A stretch of 6,288 bases of DNA from assembly GCA_030148625.1 (NCBI GenBank), contig JASBTC010000097.1:1-6288 (forward strand), written 5' to 3'. This DNA comes from Sphingobium sp. (GTDB lineage Bacteria; Pseudomonadota; Alphaproteobacteria; Sphingomonadales; Sphingomonadaceae). The notes below the pieces were generated by a model. It saw only the letters and a program-made list of their open reading frames with translations. It was not told where the DNA came from and made no database searches. Position 1 is the first letter of the stretch, and each line of letters begins with the position of its first letter. Of the stretch, positions 1-5,916 are shown one piece after another. Position numbers and translations under genes: made by a program.

Positions 1-311
1 ACATCGGCATAGCCGAAGCCACGCTGGGTGAGCACCTGGCCGTCCTTGACGACGACGACCACCGCGCCGGCGAGATCGCCGGTCTTGAGCGCATAGGGCA
101 TATAGCCGTCGAGCCAGCTATCGACGTCCTGCTTGGTGAGCGTGGGCTGACCGGCAATTGCAGGCACGGTCGCGGTTGCCGCGACGGTGCTGGCCGGTTT
201 CACGGCGGAAGACGGTGCAAGCGTCGGCGCCGGATTGATCGCCTGCTGCGCGGCGGTCGCGCCCGCGACCAGCATCAATGCGGCGGCGGCGAATAACTTG
301 ATCGATCGCAT
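1..311 (-). CDS. Serine hydrolase, beta-lactamase family (N-terminal part, cut by window edge)
   Basis: This is a partial gene: 103 residues are visible from the ATG at 311-309 to the left edge. The N-terminus is a classical signal peptide: positive start MRSIK, hydrophobic core about residues 6-17, and a cleavage region ATAA before Gln22. A low-complexity Ala/Pro/Thr linker follows (about 22-55). The folded domain then begins with DVDSWLDGYMPYAL and the strand pair AGAVVVVVKDGQV...RGFGYADV, typical of the start of class C beta-lactamase/esterase/D-aminopeptidase-like serine hydrolases. The catalytic SxxK and YxN motifs would lie outside the window, so activity and substrate are unknown. The start is supported by AAGGGGGA (324-317) five bases upstream. 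It is divergent from the thiolase operon and probably periplasmic. Family confidence is good; exact function is not claimed. Confidence 0.85.
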   Translation of the reverse strand, partial: MRSIKLFAAAALMLVAGATAAQQAINPAPTLAPSSAVKPASTVAATATVPAIAGQPTLTKQDVDSWLDGYMPYALKTGDLAGAVVVVVKDGQVLTQRGFGYAD

Positions 312-378
312 GTCCGTCCCCCTTGCTCGGCCCGCAGCAACATCCTGCTACGGCCCGATCCCCTCGATATGTTCTGAA

Positions 379-396
379 CGGGACATTCTGGTCCCG
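379..396. promoter_or_regulatory. 18-bp palindrome, possible operator
   Basis: CGGGAC (379-384) and GTCCCG (391-396) form a perfect 6-bp inverted repeat around a 6-base centre. The dyad covers the candidate -10 box of the leftward promoter, a usual place for a repressor to bind. A TetR- or MarR-type dimer could use such a site, but no regulator gene is in the window. A chance hairpin in GC-rich DNA cannot be excluded. Confidence 0.35.
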
Positions 397-412
397 ATTG
401 GAAAATTGTCAA
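385..412 (-). promoter_or_regulatory. Candidate sigma-70-type promoter of the serine hydrolase
   Basis: Read on the minus strand, a perfect -35 TTGACA (412-407) is followed after 16 bp by CAGAAT (390-385), which matches 4 of 6 bases of the -10 consensus. Transcription would begin near 378, giving a leader of roughly 65 bases before the ATG at 311. The position in the divergent gap, on the correct strand, supports it. No experimental evidence is available. Confidence 0.5.
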
Positions 413-483
413 CACGAACTCTTGGCCAAATCGGACCGGCCGGCCGACCGCCGCCAAAACCGGGGTGAGATGCGTACTTGCCA

Positions 484-510
484 TTGCCGCGTCCATATAA
501 CTTGTATAAC
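484..510 (+). promoter_or_regulatory. Weak candidate promoter for the thiolase operon
   Basis: TTGCCG (484-489) and TATAAC (505-510) are separated by 15 bp, shorter than the preferred 17. A second TATAAC lies at 496-501, so the motif is directly repeated with a 9-base period. This AT-rich patch stands out in otherwise GC-rich DNA and sits just upstream of the thiolase Shine-Dalgarno GGGAG (527-531). It is the best rightward candidate, but weak. Confidence 0.3.
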
Positions 511-538
511 CATACCCATAAGAATCGGGAGAGCAGCG

Positions 539-1765
539 ATGGTGTATGTCCTGGGCGGCTGGCAGAGCGACTTCGCGCGGAACTGGGATCGCCAGGGCAT
601 GGGCATTGGCGATGGTTTCGTCGATGCCGTCCGCCAGGGGCTCGATGCGGCGCAACTCGATGCGGCCGAGATCGAGAGCGGCCATGTCGGCAATTTCGTC
701 GGCGACCTGTTTGCGGGTCAGGGGCTGCTCGGCGGCTTTTTCGGCTATGTCGACTCCGTCCTCGATGGACTGCCGACCGCACGCCACGAGGCGGCTTGCG
801 CTTCGGGCAGCGTCGCGGTGCTCGCCGCCGCCGCCGAAATCGAGGCCGGCCGCTACGATCTCGCCTGCGTCGTCGGCATCGAACTGATGCGCAACGTGTC
901 CGGCCAGGCGGCCGCGGAGCATCTTGCCGCTGCCGCGTATAAAGGGCGCGAGTTCGGCGATGCGGCGTTCGTCTGGCCGCGCGCTTTTTCGGACCTCGCC
1001 GAAGAATATGATGCGCGCTGGGGCCTGAAATACGAACATCTCGCACGGATCGCCGAGGTGAATTTCGGCAATGCCCGCCGCAATCCCAACGCCCAGACCC
1101 GCGCCTGGCAGTTCGGGCCCGACAGCTTCACCGAGAATGACGACGCGAACCCGGTGGTCGAGGGCCGTACGCGCAAGAATGATTGCGGCCAGATCACCGA
1201 CGGCGCGGCAGTGATCTTCCTCGCCTCTCCACGACGCGCCGCCGAATATGCCGAAAGACGCGGCGTGCCCGTCGAGAGCCTGGCGCGCATATCGGGTTGG
1301 GGCCATCGCTCCTCGCCGATCGGCTATCGCGACAAGCTGCGCCTCGGCGCGGGCGCCGGCCATGTCTTCCCCCAGGTCAAGCGCGCGATCGACGATGCGC
1401 GTGCGCGCGCCGGGATCAGCGGGGTGGAGGCGATCGACGCGGTCGAGACCCATGATTGTTTCGCGATGACCGAATATATGGCGATCGACCATCTCGGCCT
1501 GACCGCGCCGGGCGAGGCGTGGAAGGCGATCGAGGCCGGCGACATTGAAATGGGCGGCCGGCTGCCGATCAACCCTTCGGGCGGGCTGATCGGCCTGGGC
1601 CATCCCGTCGGTGCGACGGGCGTGCGCATGCTGCTCGACGCCAACCGACAGGTGACCGGCACCGCAGGGGACATGCAGGTCGACAATGCCCGCCGCGTCC
1701 AGACGCTCAATATCGGCGGATCGACCACCACCACCGTAAGCTTCGTCGTCGAACGCGCGGCATGA
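539..1765 (+). CDS. SCP-x-type thiolase (acetyl-CoA acetyltransferase family)
   Basis: The 408-residue product is a full-length thiolase of the sterol-carrier-protein-x type, which makes or cleaves beta-ketoacyl-CoA with CoA in the cytoplasm. Visible landmarks are the nucleophile Cys87 in HEAACASGS, the HDCF motif at 305-308, Gly-His-Pro at 354-356 within GGLIGLGHPVGATG, and NIGGS near 391-395 in place of the C-terminal Cys-Gly loop of ordinary thiolases. In SCP-2 thiolases the HDCF Cys (here Cys307) takes over the role of that missing cysteine, so the active site looks complete. The reading frame is open back to 323, but ATG 539 is chosen because GGGAG (527-531) lies 7 bases upstream and the thiolase fold starts at MVYVLGGWQSDF. 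The upstream extension resembles no protein and overlaps the control region. The stop overlaps the next start (ATGA). No DUF35/OB-fold partner, common beside such thiolases, is present. Substrate unknown. Confidence 0.9.
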   Translation: MVYVLGGWQSDFARNWDRQGMGIGDGFVDAVRQGLDAAQLDAAEIESGHVGNFVGDLFAGQGLLGGFFGYVDSVLDGLPTARHEAACASGSVAVLAAAAEIEAGRYDLACVVGIELMRNVSGQAAAEHLAAAAYKGREFGDAAFVWPRAFSDLAEEYDARWGLKYEHLARIAEVNFGNARRNPNAQTRAWQFGPDSFTENDDANPVVEGRTRKNDCGQITDGAAVIFLASPRRAAEYAERRGVPVESLARISGWGHRSSPIGYRDKLRLGAGAGHVFPQVKRAIDDARARAGISGVEAIDAVETHDCFAMTEYMAIDHLGLTAPGEAWKAIEAGDIEMGGRLPINPSGGLIGLGHPVGATGVRMLLDANRQVTGTAGDMQVDNARRVQTLNIGGSTTTTVSFVVERAA

Positions 1766-2274
1766 TGAACCGGCGCGTGATGATCGGCGCGGGCGTCGCG
1801 GCGCTCGCGATCGGCGGCGGCGCCCAAGCAGGAGAAACCAAGATGCCAGATACGCGCTTCCGACAGTTCCAGGCCGTGATCGATGCGTGGAAGCGCAAGG
1901 ATGTGGAGTTCGTGATCGGGCAGATGGCCGACGATATCGTGTGGCACTATGCCGCCGCGATCGCGCCACCCGCACGCGGCAAGGCGGAGGCGCGCGCCTT
2001 TATCGAGCGTTTCGGCAAGTCGATCGGCGAGGTGCGCTGGCGGATCTTCGCGCATGCCGAGGATGGCGACCGCCTGTTCGTCGAGGGGGTCGACGAATAT
2101 GTCACCACCGATGGCAAGCAGGTCGCGGCGCCCTATGCCGGGGTGATCGAGTTCCGCGGCGACAAGATCACCGGCTGGCGCGACTATGTCGATCGCGCCA
2201 CGATCGACGCGATGAAGGCGGGCGGCGCCTATCCGCCGCAGGTGACCGAATTGATCAGCCGCCCCGCCGCATGA
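1762..2274 (+). CDS. Limonene-epoxide-hydrolase/SnoaL-like cone-fold protein
   Basis: The 170-residue protein has an N-terminal hydrophobic leader followed by a NTF2/SnoaL-type cone fold resembling limonene-1,2-epoxide hydrolase (LEH). The match is clearest in Tyr63...PPARG, VEGVDEY (107-113) and GDKITGWRDYVD (133-144). Compared from memory with Rhodococcus LEH, Tyr53, Asp101 and Asp132 correspond to Tyr63, Asp111 and Asp141, but Asn55 is Ala65 and Arg99 is Gly109. Normal epoxide hydrolysis is therefore doubtful. Residues 1-23 look like a signal peptide with a possible twin-arginine motif (NRRVMI) and an AQA cleavage site. The long form begins in a 4-bp ATGA overlap with the thiolase stop and lacks a clear Shine-Dalgarno. 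An alternative start at Met28 (1843) has a very good one and would give a 143-residue cytosolic protein. The stop overlaps the ligase start. A SnoaL-like isomerase or binding protein is an equal alternative. Confidence 0.75.
   Translation: MMNRRVMIGAGVAALAIGGGAQAGETKMPDTRFRQFQAVIDAWKRKDVEFVIGQMADDIVWHYAAAIAPPARGKAEARAFIERFGKSIGEVRWRIFAHAEDGDRLFVEGVDEYVTTDGKQVAAPYAGVIEFRGDKITGWRDYVDRATIDAMKAGGAYPPQVTELISRPAA
1830..1845 (+). promoter_or_regulatory. Strong internal Shine-Dalgarno and start (Met28 of the LEH-like gene)
   Basis: AGGAG (1830-1834) lies 8 bases before an in-frame ATG at 1843. It is the best ribosome binding site in the operon. Its codons (CAA GCA GGA GAA) are unusually A-rich for this gene, as if selected for the site rather than for the peptide. 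It would start the protein just before the folded domain (MPDTRFRQFQAVID) and skip the leader peptide. Confidence 0.55.
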
Positions 2275-4046
2275 CGAGCCCGAGCGAGGCGCCCTTCCGC
2301 GAGGCGGAGTTCATGGCGGTCGACCTCGATGTCGATCGGCGCCCTGACGGCACGATCGTCATCCGCAGCCGGGTGCCGCTGCGCGATCATGACCCCAACA
2401 TGCCGCGCGCCTTCGCGGCGCGCGCGGCCGAACGCGGTGATGCGCCGGCGATCGGCTGGCGCGATGCCGGGGGCGCATGGGCCTATCGCAGCTATGCCGG
2501 GCTGAAGCGCGATATCGACGGCGCCACCCAATGGATGCTCGACACGCTGCCGCGCGGATCGGCGATGCTGGTGATGGCGGAGAACAGCCTGCCCGTCGCG
2601 GTGCTCAGCTTCGCCGCCTTCGCGGCGGGCGTGGTGCTGGTGCCCGTCAGCATGGCCTATGGCCTGGTCGGCGGCGATCACGCCCGGCTGCGCCATGTCG
2701 TGGGCAAGACGCGCCCCGGGGCGGTCTATGCCGATCCCCATCCCGCGATCGCGGCCGCGGTGAACGCGGTGTTCGACGCCGATGCGATGGTGATTTCGAC
2801 CGACCCCGCCACGTTCGGGCGCGGCACCGCCTATGACGCGATCGTCGCGACCGAGCCGCGCGACGCCGTCGCCCAGGCGATCGCCGCGATCGATCCCGAC
2901 GCGCCCGCGATCCACATGCTCACTTCGGGCTCGACCGGCCTGCCCAAGGTGGTGCCGCAATCGATGCGCGCGCTTGCCGCCTGCGGCGCGCAGGGGCTCG
3001 ACATGATCGGCAAGGCGGCGGGCTGGGATCAGGTGATGCTCGACTGGCTGCCCTGGCACCATGCCGCCGGCGCGTCGGTGCTGCGGACCTGCCTGCTCGA
3101 AGGCGGCACGCTCCATATCGACGCGGGCAAGCCGGCGCCCGGCCTGTTCGAGACCTCGATCGCCAATCTCCGCGACATCTCGATCGCCTATTTCAACAAT
3201 GTCCCCGCCGGCTATGCGATGCTGGTCGAGGCGCTGGAGGGGGACGCGGCGCTGCGCGCCAGCTTCTTCCGCAAGCTGCGGCTGATGCTCTATGGCGGCG
3301 CCGGCCTGCCCCAGCATGTCTATGACCGGCTGCAGGCGCTGGCGGTGCGGGAAACCGGGCACCGCATCCATATGACGACGGGCTATGGCATGACGGAGAC
3401 CGTCTCCGGCTGCATGGCGATCCATTTCCCCACCACGCGCGTCGGCATCGGCCTGCCCGCACCCGGGCTCGAGCTGAAGCTGGTTCCCTATGACGGGCGG
3501 TACGAGGTGCGACTGCGCGGCCCCAATGTGATGAAGGGCTATCTCGACGAGCCGGAGAAGAACGCGACCGTGTTCGACGAGGAAGGCTATTATCGCACCG
3601 GCGATGTCGCGACCTTCCACGATCCCGGAGATCCGGGCCAGGGCCTCGCCTTTGCCGGCCGGCTGGCCGAGGAATTCAAGCTCGCCAACGGCACCTGGGT
3701 GCATGGCGGCGCGCTGCGCGAAAAGCTGCTGAAGGCGCTTGCCGGGCAGGTGACCGATCTTGTCCTCGCCGATGACGGGCGCCCCTATCTCGCGATGATC
3801 GCATGGCCCCGGCCGGGCGCCACGCTCGATGCGATCGCGGCCGGCGTGGCGGAGGCCAATGAAGGGCAGCATGGCGGATCGGCGACGGTGCGCCGCGTCG
3901 CGCTGTTCGACACGCCGCCCGATCCGCGCGCCCACGAGGTTTCGGACAAGGGCACGATCAACCGCCGCGCCGTGCTCGATCACCGCGCCGGACTGGTCGA
4001 GCGCGCGTTCGCCGACGTGCCGGACGACAGCGTCCGGGTCATCTGA
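2271..4046 (+). CDS. Feruloyl-CoA-synthetase-type AMP-forming acyl-CoA ligase
   Basis: The 591-residue product belongs to the ANL adenylating enzymes, which join a carboxylic acid to CoA using ATP through an acyl-AMP intermediate. The ATP-binding P-loop TSGSTGLPK is at 218-226, YGMTET at 372-377, YRTGD at 441-445 with its ribose-binding Asp445, GRLAEEFK at 463-470, and the C-terminal catalytic lysine is probably Lys560 in SDKGTINRRAV. DWLPWHH (258-264), GKPAPGLFE, GTWVHGGALR (474-483) and the SDKGTINRRAVL ending are characteristic of the feruloyl-CoA synthetase subgroup, and the length fits. The start ATG overlaps the previous stop (ATGA). It has no evident Shine-Dalgarno, so translation is probably coupled. 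No enoyl-CoA hydratase/aldolase or vanillin dehydrogenase gene is nearby, so ferulate itself is not established as substrate; another aromatic or isoprenoid acid is possible. Confidence 0.88.
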   Translation: MTSPSEAPFREAEFMAVDLDVDRRPDGTIVIRSRVPLRDHDPNMPRAFAARAAERGDAPAIGWRDAGGAWAYRSYAGLKRDIDGATQWMLDTLPRGSAMLVMAENSLPVAVLSFAAFAAGVVLVPVSMAYGLVGGDHARLRHVVGKTRPGAVYADPHPAIAAAVNAVFDADAMVISTDPATFGRGTAYDAIVATEPRDAVAQAIAAIDPDAPAIHMLTSGSTGLPKVVPQSMRALAACGAQGLDMIGKAAGWDQVMLDWLPWHHAAGASVLRTCLLEGGTLHIDAGKPAPGLFETSIANLRDISIAYFNNVPAGYAMLVEALEGDAALRASFFRKLRLMLYGGAGLPQHVYDRLQALAVRETGHRIHMTTGYGMTETVSGCMAIHFPTTRVGIGLPAPGLELKLVPYDGRYEVRLRGPNVMKGYLDEPEKNATVFDEEGYYRTGDVATFHDPGDPGQGLAFAGRLAEEFKLANGTWVHGGALREKLLKALAGQVTDLVLADDGRPYLAMIAWPRPGATLDAIAAGVAEANEGQHGGSATVRRVALFDTPPDPRAHEVSDKGTINRRAVLDHRAGLVERAFADVPDDSVRVI

Positions 4047-4064
4047 ATTTCTGGGGGAAACAAG

Positions 4065-4856
4065 ATGCTGCTTTCGATGCTGGTGACCAATGCGCTGATC
4101 CTGGCCGGCTGCTTCGTGCTGCTGTGGCTGATCTGCCTGCCGATGCGCGACGTGACGCCCGTCGACAGCTTCTGGGCCTGGGGCATGCTGGTGATGGCGG
4201 CGACAAGCTATGCCCAGGCCGGCGGCGATCCGCAGCGCAAATTGCTGCTGCTAGGCCTGTGCGGGCTGTGGGCGGCGCGGCTGGGCAGCTACATGATCTG
4301 GCGCTGGCGCGATCATGGGCCGGATCGGCGCTATCAGGCGCTGCTGGGCAAGGCCGAATCCGCGAAGGGCTGGAGTTTCGCCAAGGCATCCGCGCTGCTG
4401 GTGTTCGCGACGCAGGCGCCTTTGCTGTTCGTCGTCTGCCTGCCCGTCCAGCTCGGCCAGGTCGATGCCGCGCCGACGGTGGGCGTGCTCGGCTGGATCG
4501 GCGCGGGCGTGGCGCTTGCCGGCATCCTGTTCGAGACGGTGGGCGATGCGCAGCTCGTCCGCTTCAAGCGCGATCCCGCCAATGCCGGCCAGGTGATGAA
4601 TCGCGGCCTGTGGCGCTATACGCGCCATCCCAATTATTTCGGCGACGCGCTCACCTGGTGGGGGCTGTGGCTGATCGCGGCGGAAACGGGCACCGGCCTG
4701 TGGGCGTTGCCCGGACCGGTGCTGCTCACCTGGACGCTGATGAAATGGTCCGGCGCGCCGACGATCGAGCGCCGCCTGGGCAAGACGCGCGAAGGCTATG
4801 CGGACTATGTGCGGCAAACCTCGGGCTTCGTGCCCTGGCCGCCGAAGCGGGTTTGA
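4065..4856 (+). CDS. DUF1295 integral membrane protein (steroid 5-alpha-reductase-like C-terminus)
   Basis: This 263-residue protein has about six or seven hydrophobic segments, roughly at 8-26, 37-51, 58-78, 109-128, 139-158, 195-206 and 213-228, and should lie in the inner membrane. Its C-terminal half carries the DUF1295 signature NRGLWRYTRHPNYFG (179-193), then ERRLGKTREGYADYVRQT and a PWPP tail. This region is related to the C-terminal domains of steroid 5-alpha reductases, sterol reductases and isoprenylcysteine carboxyl methyltransferases, which bind NADPH or S-adenosylmethionine. No bacterial DUF1295 reaction is assumed here. It begins 18 bases after the ligase stop with GGGGGA (4053-4058) six bases before the ATG, so it is probably the last gene of the operon. 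Its presence beside CoA enzymes suggests a hydrophobic, perhaps sterol- or terpene-like substrate, but that is inference. Confidence 0.85.
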   Translation: MLLSMLVTNALILAGCFVLLWLICLPMRDVTPVDSFWAWGMLVMAATSYAQAGGDPQRKLLLLGLCGLWAARLGSYMIWRWRDHGPDRRYQALLGKAESAKGWSFAKASALLVFATQAPLLFVVCLPVQLGQVDAAPTVGVLGWIGAGVALAGILFETVGDAQLVRFKRDPANAGQVMNRGLWRYTRHPNYFGDALTWWGLWLIAAETGTGLWALPGPVLLTWTLMKWSGAPTIERRLGKTREGYADYVRQTSGFVPWPPKRV

Positions 4857-4883
4857 GGAGCGTGGAATATCGTCAGGGCCGCC

Positions 4884-4992
4884 CATCCTGAGTAGGGACT
4901 GAGCGAAGGCGAAGGCCCGTATCGAAGGACGCATCATGCATCCTGCGTCCTTCGATACACCGTTTCGCCAAGCTCAACGGTTACTCAGGATG
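4884..4992. repeat. REP-like interrupted dyad element between convergent operons
   Basis: Three nested pairings make up a 109-bp dyad. A perfect 15-bp inner stem, GTATCGAAGGACGCA (4919-4933) with TGCGTCCTTCGATAC (4944-4958), surrounds a 10-base loop. A middle part pairs TGAGC (4900-4904) with GCTCA (4972-4976) and GGCGAA (4908-4913) with TTCGCC (4964-4969). An outer 11-bp arm pairs 4884-4894 with 4982-4992. Neither side of the inner stem is followed by a T-run, so it is not a textbook intrinsic terminator, though it could stall transcription from both sides. The arms resemble short palindromic repeats I associate with sphingomonad intergenic regions; copy number cannot be judged from one window. 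The outer right arm lies inside the minus-strand coding sequence and contains its stop codon. The only other non-coding bases in this gap (4857-4883) show nothing recognisable. Confidence 0.8.
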
Positions 4993-5916
4993 AACGGCTT
5001 GGAGTGATGCGCCGTTAGCCAGCCGCGCCACCGCCGCCGCATATTGCCCCGCGATCTCATCGACGATCGCGCCGACCGGCTCGATGCCCCGGACCGCGCC
5101 GACGCCCTGCCCGGCCGCCCAGAGATCCTTCCACTTCTTGTGCGTATCGCCGCCATAATCGCGCGTCGCAGCGCCGCCCAGCGCGGCGGGATCGTAACCG
5201 CAGGCGATGAGCGAGGGGATCAACCAGGATGCTGGGGTGCCGGTGATCGCGGCGCTGACGATCAGATGCTCCAGCCCGCTCGCGACCACCATGTCCTTAT
5301 AGCCGGCCACCGCCATGCTTTCCTCGGCCGCCAGAAAGCGCGTGCCCATATAGACGAGGTCGGCCCCCGCCGCGATCGCGCCCGCCACGCCCGCGCCATC
5401 GGCGATGCCGCCGCCGACGCAGATCAGCCCGCCAAACTCGGCGCGCAACGCGGAGATGAAGGCGAAGGGGGAGAGGAAGCCGGTATGCCCGCCGGCCCCC
5501 GCCGAAACGCAGACCAGCCCGTCAGCGCCCGCCGCCGCCGCCTTGCGCGCGAGCGGCACGGTGATGACGTCGGCCAGCACCGTACCGCCATAGCCATGCA
5601 CCGTCTCGATCGCGGGCGCGGGGCTGCCCAGCGCGGTGATCACGATCGGCGGCTTGTGCTTCGCCACCAGCGCCAGATCGTCGGCAAGCCGCGCATTGCT
5701 CGAATGGGTAACGAGGTTCGCCGCCCACAGGCCCGGCGCGTCCGCCGTTTCCGCCGCGATCCGCGCCATCCAGCCGTCCAGTTCCTCCGCCGTGCGGCAA
5801 TTGGGCGTGGGAAAGGCGCCGACGATGCCGGCGCGCGCGGCGGCGATCACCATGTCCGGCCCGGACACCAGGAACATCGGCGCGGCCACCACCGGCAGGC
5901 GCAATTTCTCGATCAT
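4981..5916 (-). CDS. Nitronate monooxygenase-family FMN protein
   Basis: The 311-residue product is a TIM-barrel flavoprotein of the nitronate monooxygenase (2-nitropropane dioxygenase) family, which oxidises alkyl nitronates with FMN and oxygen; many members act on other or unknown substrates. The N-terminus has RLPVVAAPMFLVSGP (6-20). AGAGGHTG (139-146) contains the likely catalytic base His144. GGGIADG (168-174) and GTRFLAAEES (191-200) are phosphate/FMN-binding loops of the barrel. The start ATG (5916-5914) overlaps the upstream thiolase stop as ATGA, and GGAG (5928-5925) lies 8 bases before it, which supports this start. The last residues, VHPE and the stop, are encoded by the right arm of the adjacent dyad repeat, so the C-terminus may have been remodelled by the repeat. 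With the thiolase it forms a minus-strand operon converging on the plus-strand one. A role in the same catabolic pathway is inferred only from position. Confidence 0.88.
   Translation of the reverse strand: MIEKLRLPVVAAPMFLVSGPDMVIAAARAGIVGAFPTPNCRTAEELDGWMARIAAETADAPGLWAANLVTHSSNARLADDLALVAKHKPPIVITALGSPAPAIETVHGYGGTVLADVITVPLARKAAAAGADGLVCVSAGAGGHTGFLSPFAFISALRAEFGGLICVGGGIADGAGVAGAIAAGADLVYMGTRFLAAEESMAVAGYKDMVVASGLEHLIVSAAITGTPASWLIPSLIACGYDPAALGGAATRDYGGDTHKKWKDLWAAGQGVGAVRGIEPVGAIVDEIAGQYAAAVARLANGASLQAVHPE

Noticed and set aside
323..538. Open frame that would extend the thiolase N-terminus by 72 residues
   Set aside because: It has no Shine-Dalgarno, reads through the control region, its composition is unlike a protein, and the thiolase fold with a good ribosome binding site starts at 539.
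539..1765. Thiolase as a steroid side-chain retro-aldolase of the Ltp2 type
   Set aside because: Those aldolases lack the thiolase nucleophile, whereas Cys87 and the HDCF cysteine are both present here.
275..1975. 566-residue open frame on the minus strand opposite the thiolase
   Set aside because: It is Arg/Ala/Gly/His-rich with no family resemblance. Such antisense frames are common opposite GC-rich genes, and it also overlaps the promoter region and the LEH-like gene.
2229..3983. 584-residue open frame on the minus strand opposite the acyl-CoA ligase
   Set aside because: It is a mirror of strong third-position GC bias; the composition is implausible and the plus-strand ligase motifs are unambiguous.
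4919..4958. Inner 15-bp stem as a classical intrinsic terminator
   Set aside because: Neither strand has a T-run after the stem, and the stem is embedded in a larger dyad. It may still slow transcription, so it is kept as a repeat.
4884..4992. CRISPR repeat or insertion-sequence end
   Set aside because: There is a single dyad unit with no regularly spaced copies, no transposase and no target-site duplication that I can see.
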